NCBI RefSeq assembly: GCF_002280675.1
Contig: NZ_NCEN01000020.1
Coordinates: forward strand, 1-50,547
Length of the DNA stretch: 50,547 bases
Source: Novosphingobium sp. 32-60-15
Lineage (GTDB): Bacteria; Pseudomonadota; Alphaproteobacteria; Sphingomonadales; Sphingomonadaceae
Direction: 5' to 3'
Shown here: piece after piece, positions 26,207 through 34,819 of the stretch
Layout of the letters: each line of letters starts with the position of its first letter
How positions within the stretch are numbered: position 1 is the stretch's first letter
Translations under genes and position numbers: made by a program
The notes under the pieces: model-generated
The model's input: the letters and a program-made list of their open reading frames with translations, nothing else
What the model was told of the DNA's origin: nothing
The model's database searches: none

Positions 26207-27994
26207 TTAGGCCGCGATGCCTTCGAACTGTAATTTGGCAAGGCGTGCGTAGAGACCATCGGCGGCAGACAGGCTGGTATGCGTGCCTTGTTCGACAATA
26301 CGCCCGCCGTCCATCACGATGATCCGGTCTGCCGCCCGGATCGTGGCAAGACGGTGCGCGATGACCAGCGTGGTGCGGTCCTTCATCAACCGGTCCAGTG
26401 CTTCCTGCACCAGCCGTTCGCTTTCGGCATCCAGCGCGCTGGTGGCTTCATCCAGCAGCAGGATCGGTGATTTGCGTAGCACCGCGCGGGCAATGGCGAT
26501 GCGCTGGCGCTGGCCACCTGAAAGGCGCGCGCCATCTTCGCCAAGGAACGTATCGAGGCCTTGGGGAAGATCGCGCAGGAACGTCTCGGCATTGGCGGTG
26601 CGTGCCGCTTCCCAGATTTCCTCGTCGCTGGCGGACCAGTTGCCATAGCGCAGATTGTCACGCGCCGAAGCGGCAAACAGCGTGGCGTCTTGCGGCACAA
26701 GCGCGCTGCGGGCGCGCACTTCGGCAGGATCAGCGCTGGTCAACGGCACGCCATCAATGCGCACCATGCCGCCATGCGGATCGTAGAAACGCTGTGCGAG
26801 CAGGAACAGCGTCGATTTGCCAGCGCCCGACGGGCCGACGATGGCGACTGTTTCGCCGGGTTCAACCGTCAGCGTGAAATCGTCCAGCGCCAGCACTTCG
26901 GGGCGTGAAGGATAGCGGAAGGCGACATTCTGGAATGCGATCTGGCCGCGCGGGGGCACCGGCAGTGCAGTGGGGCGGGCAGGGGGGGCAATGTCCGGTT
27001 CTTCGCGGAGCAGTTCGTTCAACCGTCCAGCCGCGCCAGCACCGCGCAGAAGATCGCCATAGACTTCGGACAAGCTGCCAGCCGCGCCAGCCACAAGCCC
27101 TGCGGTGATGACGATGGCAAAGATTGTGCCGCCGCTGATCGTGCCTTGCGCCACGCCCAGCGCGCCTTCCCACACCAGCATGGTGATCCCGCCGAAGATC
27201 AGCAGGATAACGATGGCCGTCATCCCGGCTCGCAATGATATGCGACGGAGCGCGGTTTCAAAGGTGGCTTCGACTTTTTCGGCAAAGCGGCCCAGTTCGC
27301 GCTGTTCCTGTCCGAAAGCCTGCACGATCTTCATCGCGCCCAGCACTTCTGCCACGATCACACCGATTCCGGCGACGCGGTCCTGGCTGGAGCGCGAAAC
27401 ATTGCGCACCCGCCGCCCGATGACGACGATGGGCAGGACGACCAGCGGAATGCCGACCAGCAGGATCGCGGTCAGCTTTGGTGCCAGATAGAATAGATAG
27501 ATCAGGCCGCCGATGGCCGTGATCGTGTTGCGCAGGGCCACCGATACCGTGGTGCCGACAACCTGTTCGATGATCGCGGTGTCCGAGGTCATCCGCGATG
27601 AGATTTCTTTCGGGCTGTTGCTTTCGAAGAACGAGGGAGGCAGGCGGAGCAGATTGCCCTGTACGCGCAGGCGGATGTCCGCGACCACGCGTTCGCCCAG
27701 CCACGATACGAAATAGAAGCGGCAGGCTGTGCCGATGGCCAGCACGAGGACAATGAGAAGCAAATACTGGAACCAGCGTCCCAGTTCATCGACATTGGCT
27801 CCTGCGGCAAAGCCCTTGTCAATGATGAGCCGGAAACCGGCAGGAATCGCCAGCGTCGCCCCGGATGTGACCAGCAGTGCGCCCGAAGCGGCAGCAAGCC
27901 GTCCGGGGTATTTGATCGCCTCACGCCAGATCATGCGCAAGGGGCCTAATGTCCGCGCGCGGGCGGGTTCGGCGGGCTTGAGTTCCTCGTCCAT
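26207..27994 (-). CDS. ABC exporter, fused permease and ATPase
   Basis: A 595-aa half-transporter of the MsbA/LmrA type. A six-helix membrane domain covers about residues 25-325. The nucleotide-binding domain has Walker A GPSGAGKST near 387, the signature LSGGQRQRIAIARA near 492, Walker B ILLLDEATSALD near 511 and the switch His in VIAHRLATIR. It would work as a homodimer. Lipid, glycolipid or drug export are all possible; the neighbouring uppP hints at an envelope substrate but does not prove it. Confidence 0.92.
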   Translation of the reverse strand: MDEELKPAEPARARTLGPLRMIWREAIKYPGRLAAASGALLVTSGATLAIPAGFRLIIDKGFAAGANVDELGRWFQYLLLIVLVLAIGTACRFYFVSWLGERVVADIRLRVQGNLLRLPPSFFESNSPKEISSRMTSDTAIIEQVVGTTVSVALRNTITAIGGLIYLFYLAPKLTAILLVGIPLVVLPIVVIGRRVRNVSRSSQDRVAGIGVIVAEVLGAMKIVQAFGQEQRELGRFAEKVEATFETALRRISLRAGMTAIVILLIFGGITMLVWEGALGVAQGTISGGTIFAIVITAGLVAGAAGSLSEVYGDLLRGAGAAGRLNELLREEPDIAPPARPTALPVPPRGQIAFQNVAFRYPSRPEVLALDDFTLTVEPGETVAIVGPSGAGKSTLFLLAQRFYDPHGGMVRIDGVPLTSADPAEVRARSALVPQDATLFAASARDNLRYGNWSASDEEIWEAARTANAETFLRDLPQGLDTFLGEDGARLSGGQRQRIAIARAVLRKSPILLLDEATSALDAESERLVQEALDRLMKDRTTLVIAHRLATIRAADRIIVMDGGRIVEQGTHTSLSAADGLYARLAKLQFEGIAA

Positions 27995-28118
27995 GGCGCC
28001 CGCCTAGCCTATGGCGCGCGATGCCGAAAGGGGGCGGATAGCTCAGAATGAAATTGTTGCGTTGCACAATCAAGCGAATCGCGGCAATCTATGCTTACGA
28101 GTCCGGGTGAACAGCCAG

Positions 28119-28137
28119 TTGTTGTGCCCGGCAACAA
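28119..28137 (+). promoter_or_regulatory. inverted repeat in the phaZ leader
   Basis: TTGTTG at 28119-28124 and CAACAA at 28132-28137 form a perfect inverted repeat with a 7-base spacer, ending 19 bases before the GTG start. It could be an operator or a small leader hairpin close to the ribosome site. A second imperfect repeat, ATTGT-N8-ACAAT, is at 28053-28070. Confidence 0.35.
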
Positions 28138-28156
28138 AACCAAAAAGGTGTTCGCA

Positions 28157-29413
28157 GTGCTATACAAAGCTTACGAGATACAGCGCTCGCTGATGAACGC
28201 GAGCAGCGCGATGGCTTCGATGACGGCAGATATGCTGAATCATGAGCGTAACCCCTGGGCCGGAATTGGCCCGACTCAGATGATGGCCAATGCGCTTGAT
28301 GTGTTCGCGCATGCCGCTGCGCCGCGCGGCAAGCCTGCTTTCGGTTTGCGCGTGATCCATGTTGATGGTGCCGCACACGCGGTCAAGGAAACGACCGTCA
28401 TCACGCGCCCGTTCGGTGATCTGAAAATGTTCACGCACGATGGCCTGCCCAAGGATGCGCCGCGCCTGCTGCTGGTTGCGCCGATGAGCGGGCATTATGC
28501 CACGTTGCTGCGCGGCACGGTTGAACGCATGCTGGAACATTGCGTGGTCTATATCACCGATTGGGCTGATGCGAAGTATGTGCCGATGGCTGAAGGCATC
28601 TTCGATCTTGACGATTACATCGATTATCTGACCGGTTTCCTCGAACATATCGGCCCCGGTGCGCATATGATGGCGGTGTGCCAACCGTCGGTTCCAGCGC
28701 TAGCCGCAACGGCTATCATGGGTGCCGATAACAATCCTTGCCGCCCGGTTACGCTGACGATGATGGGCGGGCCAATCGATACACGTGAAAGCCCTACGGC
28801 GGTGAACGATCACGCGATTACCAAACCCCATGTGTGGTTCAAGCACAACGTGATCACCACAGTTCCTGCCAATTACCCCGGCGAAGGCCGCCGCGTTTAT
28901 CCCGGCTTCGTGCAACTCGCCAGCTTCATGTCGATGAACCTGGGCAGCCATATGATGAGCCATTACAAGCTCTATCAGCATCTTATGCAGGGCGCTGACG
29001 ATAATGCCGAAGCGACCAAGACGTTCTATGACGAATATCGCGCGGTCTGCGATCTTCCGGCAGAATTCTACCTGCAAACGGTCGATCTGGTGTTCCAGCG
29101 TCACGCATTGCCCAAGGGCGAAATGCTCCATCGCGGCAAGGTTGTGGATCTGAACGCCATCACCGATACGGCCATTTTGTGTATCGAAGGGGAACGTGAC
29201 GACATTTCGGGCATCGGCCAGACCAAGGCTGCACTGAAAGTCACACCGAACCTTGCCGATGACATGAAGCAGTATTTCCTTGCCCCCGAAGTCGGCCATT
29301 ACGGCATCTTCAACGGTTCGCGCTGGCGCAATTCCATCGCGCCTGTGGTGGACCAGTGGATCGCCAAATTCGAAAAGAAGGGCAAGGGCCGCAAGTTGAC
29401 CGCAGTGGCGTAA
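28157..29413 (+). CDS. phaZ: intracellular polyhydroxyalkanoate depolymerase
   Basis: A 418-aa alpha/beta-hydrolase of the intracellular PHB depolymerase family, which mobilises stored PHB granules. The lipase-like box has Cys in place of Ser (AVCQPSVPA, Cys175), as in the Cupriavidus PhaZ1 type. The acid and His are expected in ERDDISG and EVGHYGIFNG. No signal peptide is present, in line with an intracellular enzyme. The GTG at 28157 is preceded by AAAGG at eight bases, and the product opens LYKAYEIQR as family members do. An ATG at 28091 would add 22 atypical residues. A terminator follows the stop. Confidence 0.93.
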   Translation: MLYKAYEIQRSLMNASSAMASMTADMLNHERNPWAGIGPTQMMANALDVFAHAAAPRGKPAFGLRVIHVDGAAHAVKETTVITRPFGDLKMFTHDGLPKDAPRLLLVAPMSGHYATLLRGTVERMLEHCVVYITDWADAKYVPMAEGIFDLDDYIDYLTGFLEHIGPGAHMMAVCQPSVPALAATAIMGADNNPCRPVTLTMMGGPIDTRESPTAVNDHAITKPHVWFKHNVITTVPANYPGEGRRVYPGFVQLASFMSMNLGSHMMSHYKLYQHLMQGADDNAEATKTFYDEYRAVCDLPAEFYLQTVDLVFQRHALPKGEMLHRGKVVDLNAITDTAILCIEGERDDISGIGQTKAALKVTPNLADDMKQYFLAPEVGHYGIFNGSRWRNSIAPVVDQWIAKFEKKGKGRKLTAVA

Positions 29414-29437
29414 AATTTGCCGGAAAATTTAGAGAAC

Positions 29438-29474
29438 AGGGCCGGTTGGACAATATGTCTGGCCGGCCCTTTTC
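29438..29474 (+). terminator. terminator after phaZ
   Basis: AGGGCCGG at 29438-29445 pairs with CCGGCCCT at 29463-29470 around a 17-base loop, followed by TTTCTTT. It lies 25 bases after the phaZ stop codon. Confidence 0.8.
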
Positions 29475-29645
29475 TTTACGCCCTGACCACAGACTTTCAT
29501 GTTGCGCGCGTACGTTGAGGCATTCGCGATAAGTCCGCATTGGACATAACTACATCCGGATAAAGTTAAGAAGCGGTAGCGATACTCCGAAACTTGTTTG
29601 GAATTTCTGACAGTTACCTCCGTGCACATGTTCAAGGAGGGCGGA

Positions 29646-30593
29646 ATGAAGACGCGTGCTTTAATTGCAGCTTCGACGCTGTGCATTTTTACAATGGGCG
29701 CTTATGCGGCCACATTGCCAACGACTGCCACGACAAAGGCTGCTGCCAAAGCTGCGAAAAAAGCTGCCAGGCAGGCTGAAAAAACTGCATCGCTGGTAAC
29801 TTTGCCAGTGGTTCAGGCAACCACCACACCCGTCGCGCAGCCGACGCCGACAGCAACGCCTACACCAACCGCAACGCCGACACCCACAGCCACGCAAACC
29901 GCGGCACCGGCGCGTCTGGCAGCATTGCCGCCATTAGACTTGTCCAACATGCGTCTGTGGAATTACGCCGGCAATTGGCACGCATCCGAATGGGGCAACG
30001 CGCTAAGCTTCACGCCATGGCGGTACAGCCGCGTGGTAAAGGCTACGAACGGCGACGTTCGCTTTACCCTGGATGCAACCGGTGCCCCTGAACTGAAGGC
30101 AGAAGCCGGTATCCGCGCCGCCAAGGATGGTTTGTGGGAAGCCGACGTTACCGTGCCCGCCTTGCGCGACGGCCTCGTGGTTGCACCGCTATGGCTTTAC
30201 AACAACAGCACCAAGGACGAAATCGACTTTGAATATGCCGGGCGCAAGGGTCTGGACGTGACGGTGCACAAATACGTCAACGGCCTGCATGTGTCGAAGA
30301 CGCATCGGTTGTTTGCAGGCGTTGACATGTCGGGCCAGCGCAAACGGTTCGGCATCCAGGTTTCGCAAAGCCTGGGAACGATCAAGATGTACGTCGATGG
30401 CGTGCTGGTGCACACGTTCGACAAGAAGACGATGGGCTACTTCCCGACCTCTGACATGCGGCCCATCATCTCGATGTGGCCCGCGCGGTCGGATTGGAGC
30501 AACTTTGTCCAATGGGTGGGCAAATGGACGCCGCTGACATCGACCGAGAAGATTGTCATGGTCGCCCACGGCTACCGCTACACGGCCCCCTGA
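29646..30593 (+). CDS. secreted GH16-fold (laminarinase-like) protein
   Basis: A 315-aa exported protein. The signal peptide is MKTRALIAASTLCIFTMGAYA. A Lys/Ala-rich helix (KAAAKAAKKAARQAEK) is followed by a TPTATP repeat linker at about residues 66-85. The rest is a beta-sandwich of glycoside hydrolase family 16 with the catalytic signature EIDFE at 192-196 (Glu nucleophile, Asp, Glu acid/base). Likely activity is cleavage or transglycosylation of a beta-glucan, agar-type or self-made exopolysaccharide. AAGGAGGG precedes the ATG at 29646 at an optimal distance, so the ATGs upstream are rejected. A terminator follows. It lies near surface-polysaccharide genes. Confidence 0.85.
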   Translation: MKTRALIAASTLCIFTMGAYAATLPTTATTKAAAKAAKKAARQAEKTASLVTLPVVQATTTPVAQPTPTATPTPTATPTPTATQTAAPARLAALPPLDLSNMRLWNYAGNWHASEWGNALSFTPWRYSRVVKATNGDVRFTLDATGAPELKAEAGIRAAKDGLWEADVTVPALRDGLVVAPLWLYNNSTKDEIDFEYAGRKGLDVTVHKYVNGLHVSKTHRLFAGVDMSGQRKRFGIQVSQSLGTIKMYVDGVLVHTFDKKTMGYFPTSDMRPIISMWPARSDWSNFVQWVGKWTPLTSTEKIVMVAHGYRYTAP

Positions 30594-30611
30594 CGTTGCC
30601 TCCAGCATCAC

Positions 30612-30651
30612 ATCATGATCTCGGCAGCAACTCTGCCGGGATCATGATTTT
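30612..30651. terminator. strong terminator between GH16 and MaoC genes
   Basis: A 16-base stem: 30612-30627 pairs with 30633-30648 with one G-T mismatch and a five-base loop, followed by TTT. ATCATGATC and GATCATGAT form the outer part. It lies between two convergent genes and probably serves both. Confidence 0.85.
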
Positions 30652-30691
30652 GCGTTTGCTGACCGGCCCTGCAGGTTGGTATAAGTCCGGT

Positions 30692-31153
30692 TCAGACAAA
30701 GAACTGGGCGATCCAGTCACACATCAAGGCAGGCTTGCTTTCGCCTTCGATCTCGACGGTGACTTCCATCGTTTGCTGCCATTGGCCGGGCCGCTTTTCT
30801 TCCATTTCCAGCAGCTTGAACACGCCACGGATGCGTTTGCCGACACGCACCGGCGCCAGAAAGCGCGTGCGGTTGGTGCCATAATTGACGCCCATCTTGA
30901 TGTCCCCCACTTTCGGACAATCGCTTTGTTCGGCCATGAGCGATAGCAACGAAAGCGTAAGGAACCCGTGTGCAATCGTCCCGCCGAACGGGGTCAGCTT
31001 TGCCCGCTCCGGATCGACATGAATAAATTGGAAATCACCGGTCGCTTCGGCAAAGGTGTTCACGCGGTCCTGCGTGATTTCAATCCAGGGTGATGTGCCA
31101 ATGGTTGTGCCAACCATCGTGGCAATTTCGGCGGCGGAAACGAATTTGGCCAT
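30692..31153 (-). CDS. MaoC-family (R)-hydratase-like protein
   Basis: A 153-aa hot-dog fold protein with the hydratase-2 signature: FAEATGDFQFIHVDPERA (catalytic Asp and His), then GGTIAHGFLTLSLL. Members hydrate trans-2-enoyl-CoA to (R)-3-hydroxyacyl-CoA, and some link beta-oxidation to PHA synthesis. Genes for phaZ and phaB in the window make a PHA link conceivable. It may equally serve general fatty-acid metabolism. The ATG at 31153 gives the usual N-terminus (MAKFVSAAEIATMVG); no strong ribosome site is seen. Confidence 0.9.
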   Translation of the reverse strand: MAKFVSAAEIATMVGTTIGTSPWIEITQDRVNTFAEATGDFQFIHVDPERAKLTPFGGTIAHGFLTLSLLSLMAEQSDCPKVGDIKMGVNYGTNRTRFLAPVRVGKRIRGVFKLLEMEEKRPGQWQQTMEVTVEIEGESKPALMCDWIAQFFV

Positions 31154-31347
31154 GGCTGAGCGCAACTCTTCACGAGGGATGTTGCCGACAATGCGCGCTG
31201 GCCATGTCTGGCACAAGCGTCTGCCTACTTAAAGTAATCACTCCTATAACCTAATGTAACCAAACGCATAACTTTACGGAGGTAGTGCGTCACGGTCAGC
31301 ATAGTGCTACGGCTATTCTCGTATAAAATAACGAATCTGAGCAATGA

Positions 31348-33222
31348 ATGTCTGAAAGTGCGCCTTATCGTCGTGATGTAGATGGCTTGCGAGCCTTGGC
31401 AATTCTTCCGGTTCTGGCATTTCATTCCAAGATACCGGGTTTCTCCGGCGGATTTGTTGGCGTTGACTTATTCTTTGTCATATCGGGATTTTTGATAACC
31501 GGGATCGTCGCGCGCGAAGTGGATAACGGCTCGTTCTCGCTGGTCCGGTTCTATGAACGCCGCGCCCGGCGCATCTTGCCGGCATTGCTCGTCATGATTG
31601 CCGCCGTGCTGGCACTGGCAGCGTGGCTTTATCTTCCAGATGATTTCGCATCTGTACCGCGCTCGGCGCTGATGACGTTGTTCTTTTTGGCCAATGTCTG
31701 GTTTTTTACCAAGACGGGGTACTTCGGCGGTCCGGCCGAAACGATGCCACTGCTGCATTGCTGGTCGCTGGCTGTGGAAGAGCAGTTCTACGTCGTATTT
31801 CCGCTGTTATTGTGGGCGTGCGCCAAATGTGGGCACAAGCGGCGTTGGACGGTTATTGCGCTGGTCGCTGCGCTCAGCTTTGCTTTGGCGTGGTGGAAGC
31901 AGGCCGATACGGATGGCTTTGCCTTTTATCTTTTGCCCACACGGGCGTGGGAAATGATGGCAGGTTCCCTGCTGGCACTTGCCGCGCCGGTTCCGCCCAC
32001 CAGCCGCGTGCCACGACAATTGGTTGCTTTTGCCGGACTTGTGCTGATCGTCTGGTCAGTCATAACCTATGATCGCCACACCGTTTTCCCCGGCTTGGCC
32101 GCGCTGCCGCCCGTTTTGGGAGCATCGCTGCTGATCCGGTTCGCGCCGGGGACGGTGGTCGGAAAGCTGCTGTCGACCGCCCCGCTGGTCGGGGTCGGCT
32201 TGATCTCGTATTCGCTGTATCTGTGGCATTGGCCGCTGATCGTCTTTGCCGAATACACACGCGACCGTCCGCTTGATGGTGTTGAGCAAATTGTGATTGT
32301 CGCGGCGTGTTTTGTGGCCGCGTGGGTCAGCTGGCGCTTCATTGAACGGCCTTTCCGCGATTCCCGGCGAATCAACCAGCGCAGGATCTTTGTTTACAGC
32401 GCCGCAAGCATAGCCGTGGTGGCTGGCGTTTCGCTCGCCATGCTGCCTTTGGGGGGCTGGACGACGCGCTTTTCGCCGCAAGTCATCGCGCTGGCAAGCG
32501 CGGCCCATGACATCAGTCCAAAACGCGATGGCTGTACGGTAAAGAATGCTTCAGGGGCCACGTGGCCACAATGCGTGCTTGGCGCAGCAGTCCCGCCCGC
32601 AGCAGCGCTGTGGGGGGACAGCCACGGCATTGAACTGGCGTGGGCGCTGGGGCAAAAGTTTGGCCGTAGCGGACGTGCGCTTGTGCAGCACACCCGTGCC
32701 AGCTGCCCGCCTGTAATAGGCTACCGGATCGACAATGATCCAGACTGTGCCCGCACCAATGTTCGCGTCATACAGCAATTGCGGGCATCGCCCAATGTGC
32801 GCACGGTTTATCTTGCCGGGTTCTGGGCCAGCCCGCTCTATCGCAAGCCCCACATGCCAGGCCTTATCGATGCAACGATTGCGCAACTTCAGGCAGCGGG
32901 CAAACAGGTCGTGGTGATTGGCCCGGTTCCGCCGCAATCATTCGATGTGCCGCGCGGCCTTGCCCATGCCGCAGCGAAAGGCGCGCTGGCATCTGTACAA
33001 GGGACAAGCCTTGGGCGTTATCATGACGAAACGGCCTGGTTTACGGGCCATTATGCGCGGTGGCAGCGCAGCGGCGTTCAAGTTGTTGATCCGCTTCAGG
33101 TGCTGGCAAGCAACGGTCACACGCAGCTTATGATCAATAACAAGCCGCTCTATTTCGATTCGCACCATTTGAGCGTTAGCGGAGCCGCCGCCGTCGTCTC
33201 GCTTATCAACGTTGCGCAGTGA
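31348..33222 (+). CDS. OafA/YrhL-type acyltransferase with SGNH domain
   Basis: A 624-aa membrane acyltransferase that probably O-acetylates a surface polysaccharide or lipopolysaccharide. The N-terminal acyltransferase-3 domain (about 1-340) opens with YRRDVDGLRALAILPVLAFH, carries FFVISGFLITG, FYERRARRILPAL and EEQFYVVFPLLLW, and has about ten membrane segments. The C-terminal periplasmic SGNH domain has the GDSH nucleophile block (ALWGDSHGIELAW) near residue 415 and the catalytic Asp-His in FDSHHLSVSGAA near 607. The upstream region is AT-rich, with TATAAAAT at 31322. Its 3' end overlaps the convergent ligase gene by 17 bases. Confidence 0.93.
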   Translation: MSESAPYRRDVDGLRALAILPVLAFHSKIPGFSGGFVGVDLFFVISGFLITGIVAREVDNGSFSLVRFYERRARRILPALLVMIAAVLALAAWLYLPDDFASVPRSALMTLFFLANVWFFTKTGYFGGPAETMPLLHCWSLAVEEQFYVVFPLLLWACAKCGHKRRWTVIALVAALSFALAWWKQADTDGFAFYLLPTRAWEMMAGSLLALAAPVPPTSRVPRQLVAFAGLVLIVWSVITYDRHTVFPGLAALPPVLGASLLIRFAPGTVVGKLLSTAPLVGVGLISYSLYLWHWPLIVFAEYTRDRPLDGVEQIVIVAACFVAAWVSWRFIERPFRDSRRINQRRIFVYSAASIAVVAGVSLAMLPLGGWTTRFSPQVIALASAAHDISPKRDGCTVKNASGATWPQCVLGAAVPPAAALWGDSHGIELAWALGQKFGRSGRALVQHTRASCPPVIGYRIDNDPDCARTNVRVIQQLRASPNVRTVYLAGFWASPLYRKPHMPGLIDATIAQLQAAGKQVVVIGPVPPQSFDVPRGLAHAAAKGALASVQGTSLGRYHDETAWFTGHYARWQRSGVQVVDPLQVLASNGHTQLMINNKPLYFDSHHLSVSGAAAVVSLINVAQ

Positions 33223-34594
33223 CGGGGCCGCGGCTTTGCACCTTCATCGGCGGCGATGATGCCTTACGGAATGGCTCAGGTTTGGCGGCGGTGACGCGTT
33301 TAATATAGCTCCACAATCCGCATTGCAGGCCGACCAGCATGTAGCAAAACGGCTGGAACGCGATGCCGACGAAAGTTGAGCCTACCAGATAGATGATCTG
33401 CGCTTGTTGCAGCGCTTCTGCCAAAGGGGATACCCAGCGGAATTCTTCTGACGTGTTCTTGCGGTAACGGCGGCGCAGCACTTCCATTTGCCACACCCCC
33501 AGCAAGTGCAACGCCAGCCATAGCGCAAGGCCGGGATAGCCCTGTTCGCCCAGCATCTCGAAATAGCTTGAATGATATGCCCGCGCCTGATCGACGACAG
33601 GTTTGTATTCCAGCGCTGTATTGTTTTCGCCAGCGGATTTGGCCTCGACCGTATCGTATTCGATGCGGTTCTGGCGATAGGCGTCAAAGCCGCCGCCGAA
33701 TGGACGGTTTTCGACAAATTCCAGCGTCCACCGCCACACGGCCACGCGGGTAGAGGCGGATTGATCGGACTGGTGATTGTTGATCGTGCTCATCCGCGCG
33801 ACGAAATCTGCGGGCAGCAGCGGGATTGATAGCAGCGCGCCCGTTGCCATCAGCGACACAATCAGCATCCGCCGCTTGGCTGTGCGCAGGATCAGCGCGG
33901 CCAGAACGACAACGCAGACCAATCCGGTGCGCGCGCCTGTACCAATCGGCATGAGCGCGCAGGCAAAACACAGCGCCCATGCAAACGCGGTCACGCGCCA
34001 CTCTGGCGGGAAGATGGTGCCGAACCGCGATGCCCACAGTGCCAGCGGGATAACGGCAATCGCCACCGCCGATATGATCGAGCTTTCGTACAAGCCGGTA
34101 TTGTTGTTCACCAGCAGGCGTAATTCGCCATAGCCGCCGCCGCCGGTCAGCGTTTTGATGCCGCCGCCGATCACGATTACGCCAATCGACAGCACCATGA
34201 TGACGGTCAGTGCTTCAATGCGCAGCCGGGTGCGCAAAGTCAGCGGCAGGAACAGAGCAAACAGCAGCGCCTTCCACACCCAGGCCCACTTTTCACCCGC
34301 TTCCACGGGGAAATCGGCTGATTGCGTGGTCAGGCCGCAATAGACCAGCAGCAGCAACAGCAAAAGCTGGCGCAATGAAAACCGCGTACCGCTTTTGTCA
34401 TCAGCCACGAACCACGCACCGAAAGCGCACAGGAACGCGATCAGCGATACGGGGATATGGCTCAGGATGCCCCAGCTAACTTTCTGCGGCGAGACAATGT
34501 CGATGTACGTATAGGCCAGCACGAAGATGAACGGCTTGCGAAAGCCTGCCCCGATGAAGGCCAGCACACAGCCGAGCAGAAACAGATCAAGCAT
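33206..34594 (-). CDS. O-antigen-ligase-like protein, exosortase-A-associated
   Basis: A 462-aa integral membrane protein with about eleven hydrophobic segments and a large periplasmic loop. It resembles the DUF5935 plus Wzy_C type annotated as putative O-glycosylation ligase of exosortase-A systems. Seen are IFVLAYTYIDIVSPQKVSWG near the N-terminus, GTGARTGLV in the middle, and the Wzy_C-like AYHSSYFEMLGEQGYPGLAL. It would join a glycan from undecaprenyl diphosphate to protein or lipid. The ATG at 34594 follows AGGGCGGG and overlaps the end of a small upstream gene by eight bases. Confidence 0.85.
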   Translation of the reverse strand: MLDLFLLGCVLAFIGAGFRKPFIFVLAYTYIDIVSPQKVSWGILSHIPVSLIAFLCAFGAWFVADDKSGTRFSLRQLLLLLLLVYCGLTTQSADFPVEAGEKWAWVWKALLFALFLPLTLRTRLRIEALTVIMVLSIGVIVIGGGIKTLTGGGGYGELRLLVNNNTGLYESSIISAVAIAVIPLALWASRFGTIFPPEWRVTAFAWALCFACALMPIGTGARTGLVCVVVLAALILRTAKRRMLIVSLMATGALLSIPLLPADFVARMSTINNHQSDQSASTRVAVWRWTLEFVENRPFGGGFDAYRQNRIEYDTVEAKSAGENNTALEYKPVVDQARAYHSSYFEMLGEQGYPGLALWLALHLLGVWQMEVLRRRYRKNTSEEFRWVSPLAEALQQAQIIYLVGSTFVGIAFQPFCYMLVGLQCGLWSYIKRVTAAKPEPFRKASSPPMKVQSRGPVTAQR

Positions 34595-34751
34595 CGCGCC
34601 CGCCCTGGTCGTGCGATTCGCGTTTGGGCCGAAAGGCTGGCCTGCGTTCCGGCAGCGAGGGATCATCGTCCAGATCCGCGCGGCGCAACAACCGCCAGAC
34701 GGCAATCGCCATCAGCAGGTGCGGCAGGAAGAGCGTGAACTTGTCGATCAT
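34587..34751 (-). CDS. small membrane protein upstream of the ligase
   Basis: A 54-aa protein beginning MIDKFTLFLPHLLMAIAVWR, with one membrane segment and a highly charged tail (LDDDPSLPERRPAFRPKRES). No family is recognised. GGGGATG lies ahead of the ATG at 34751. Its stop overlaps the ligase start by eight bases, so translation is probably coupled and the two products may work together. It reads as a real gene by position and composition, but short length limits certainty. Confidence 0.55.
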   Translation of the reverse strand: MIDKFTLFLPHLLMAIAVWRLLRRADLDDDPSLPERRPAFRPKRESHDQGGRDA

Positions 34752-34819
34752 GGCTGCATCCCCGCTAAAGCATCGAGGTTGACGCCGCGTTAAGCCTTGT
34801 TGTGGCAGGTATAGTGACC

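Noticed and set aside
29598..29645. Longer N-terminus for the GH16-type protein
   Set aside because: AAGGAGGG sits directly before ATG 29646, and the signal peptide starts there.
31154..31347. AT-rich stretch before the acyltransferase as a sign of recent horizontal transfer
   Set aside because: The AT-rich part is limited to the intergenic promoter region. Codon use inside the neighbouring genes is like that of the rest of the window.
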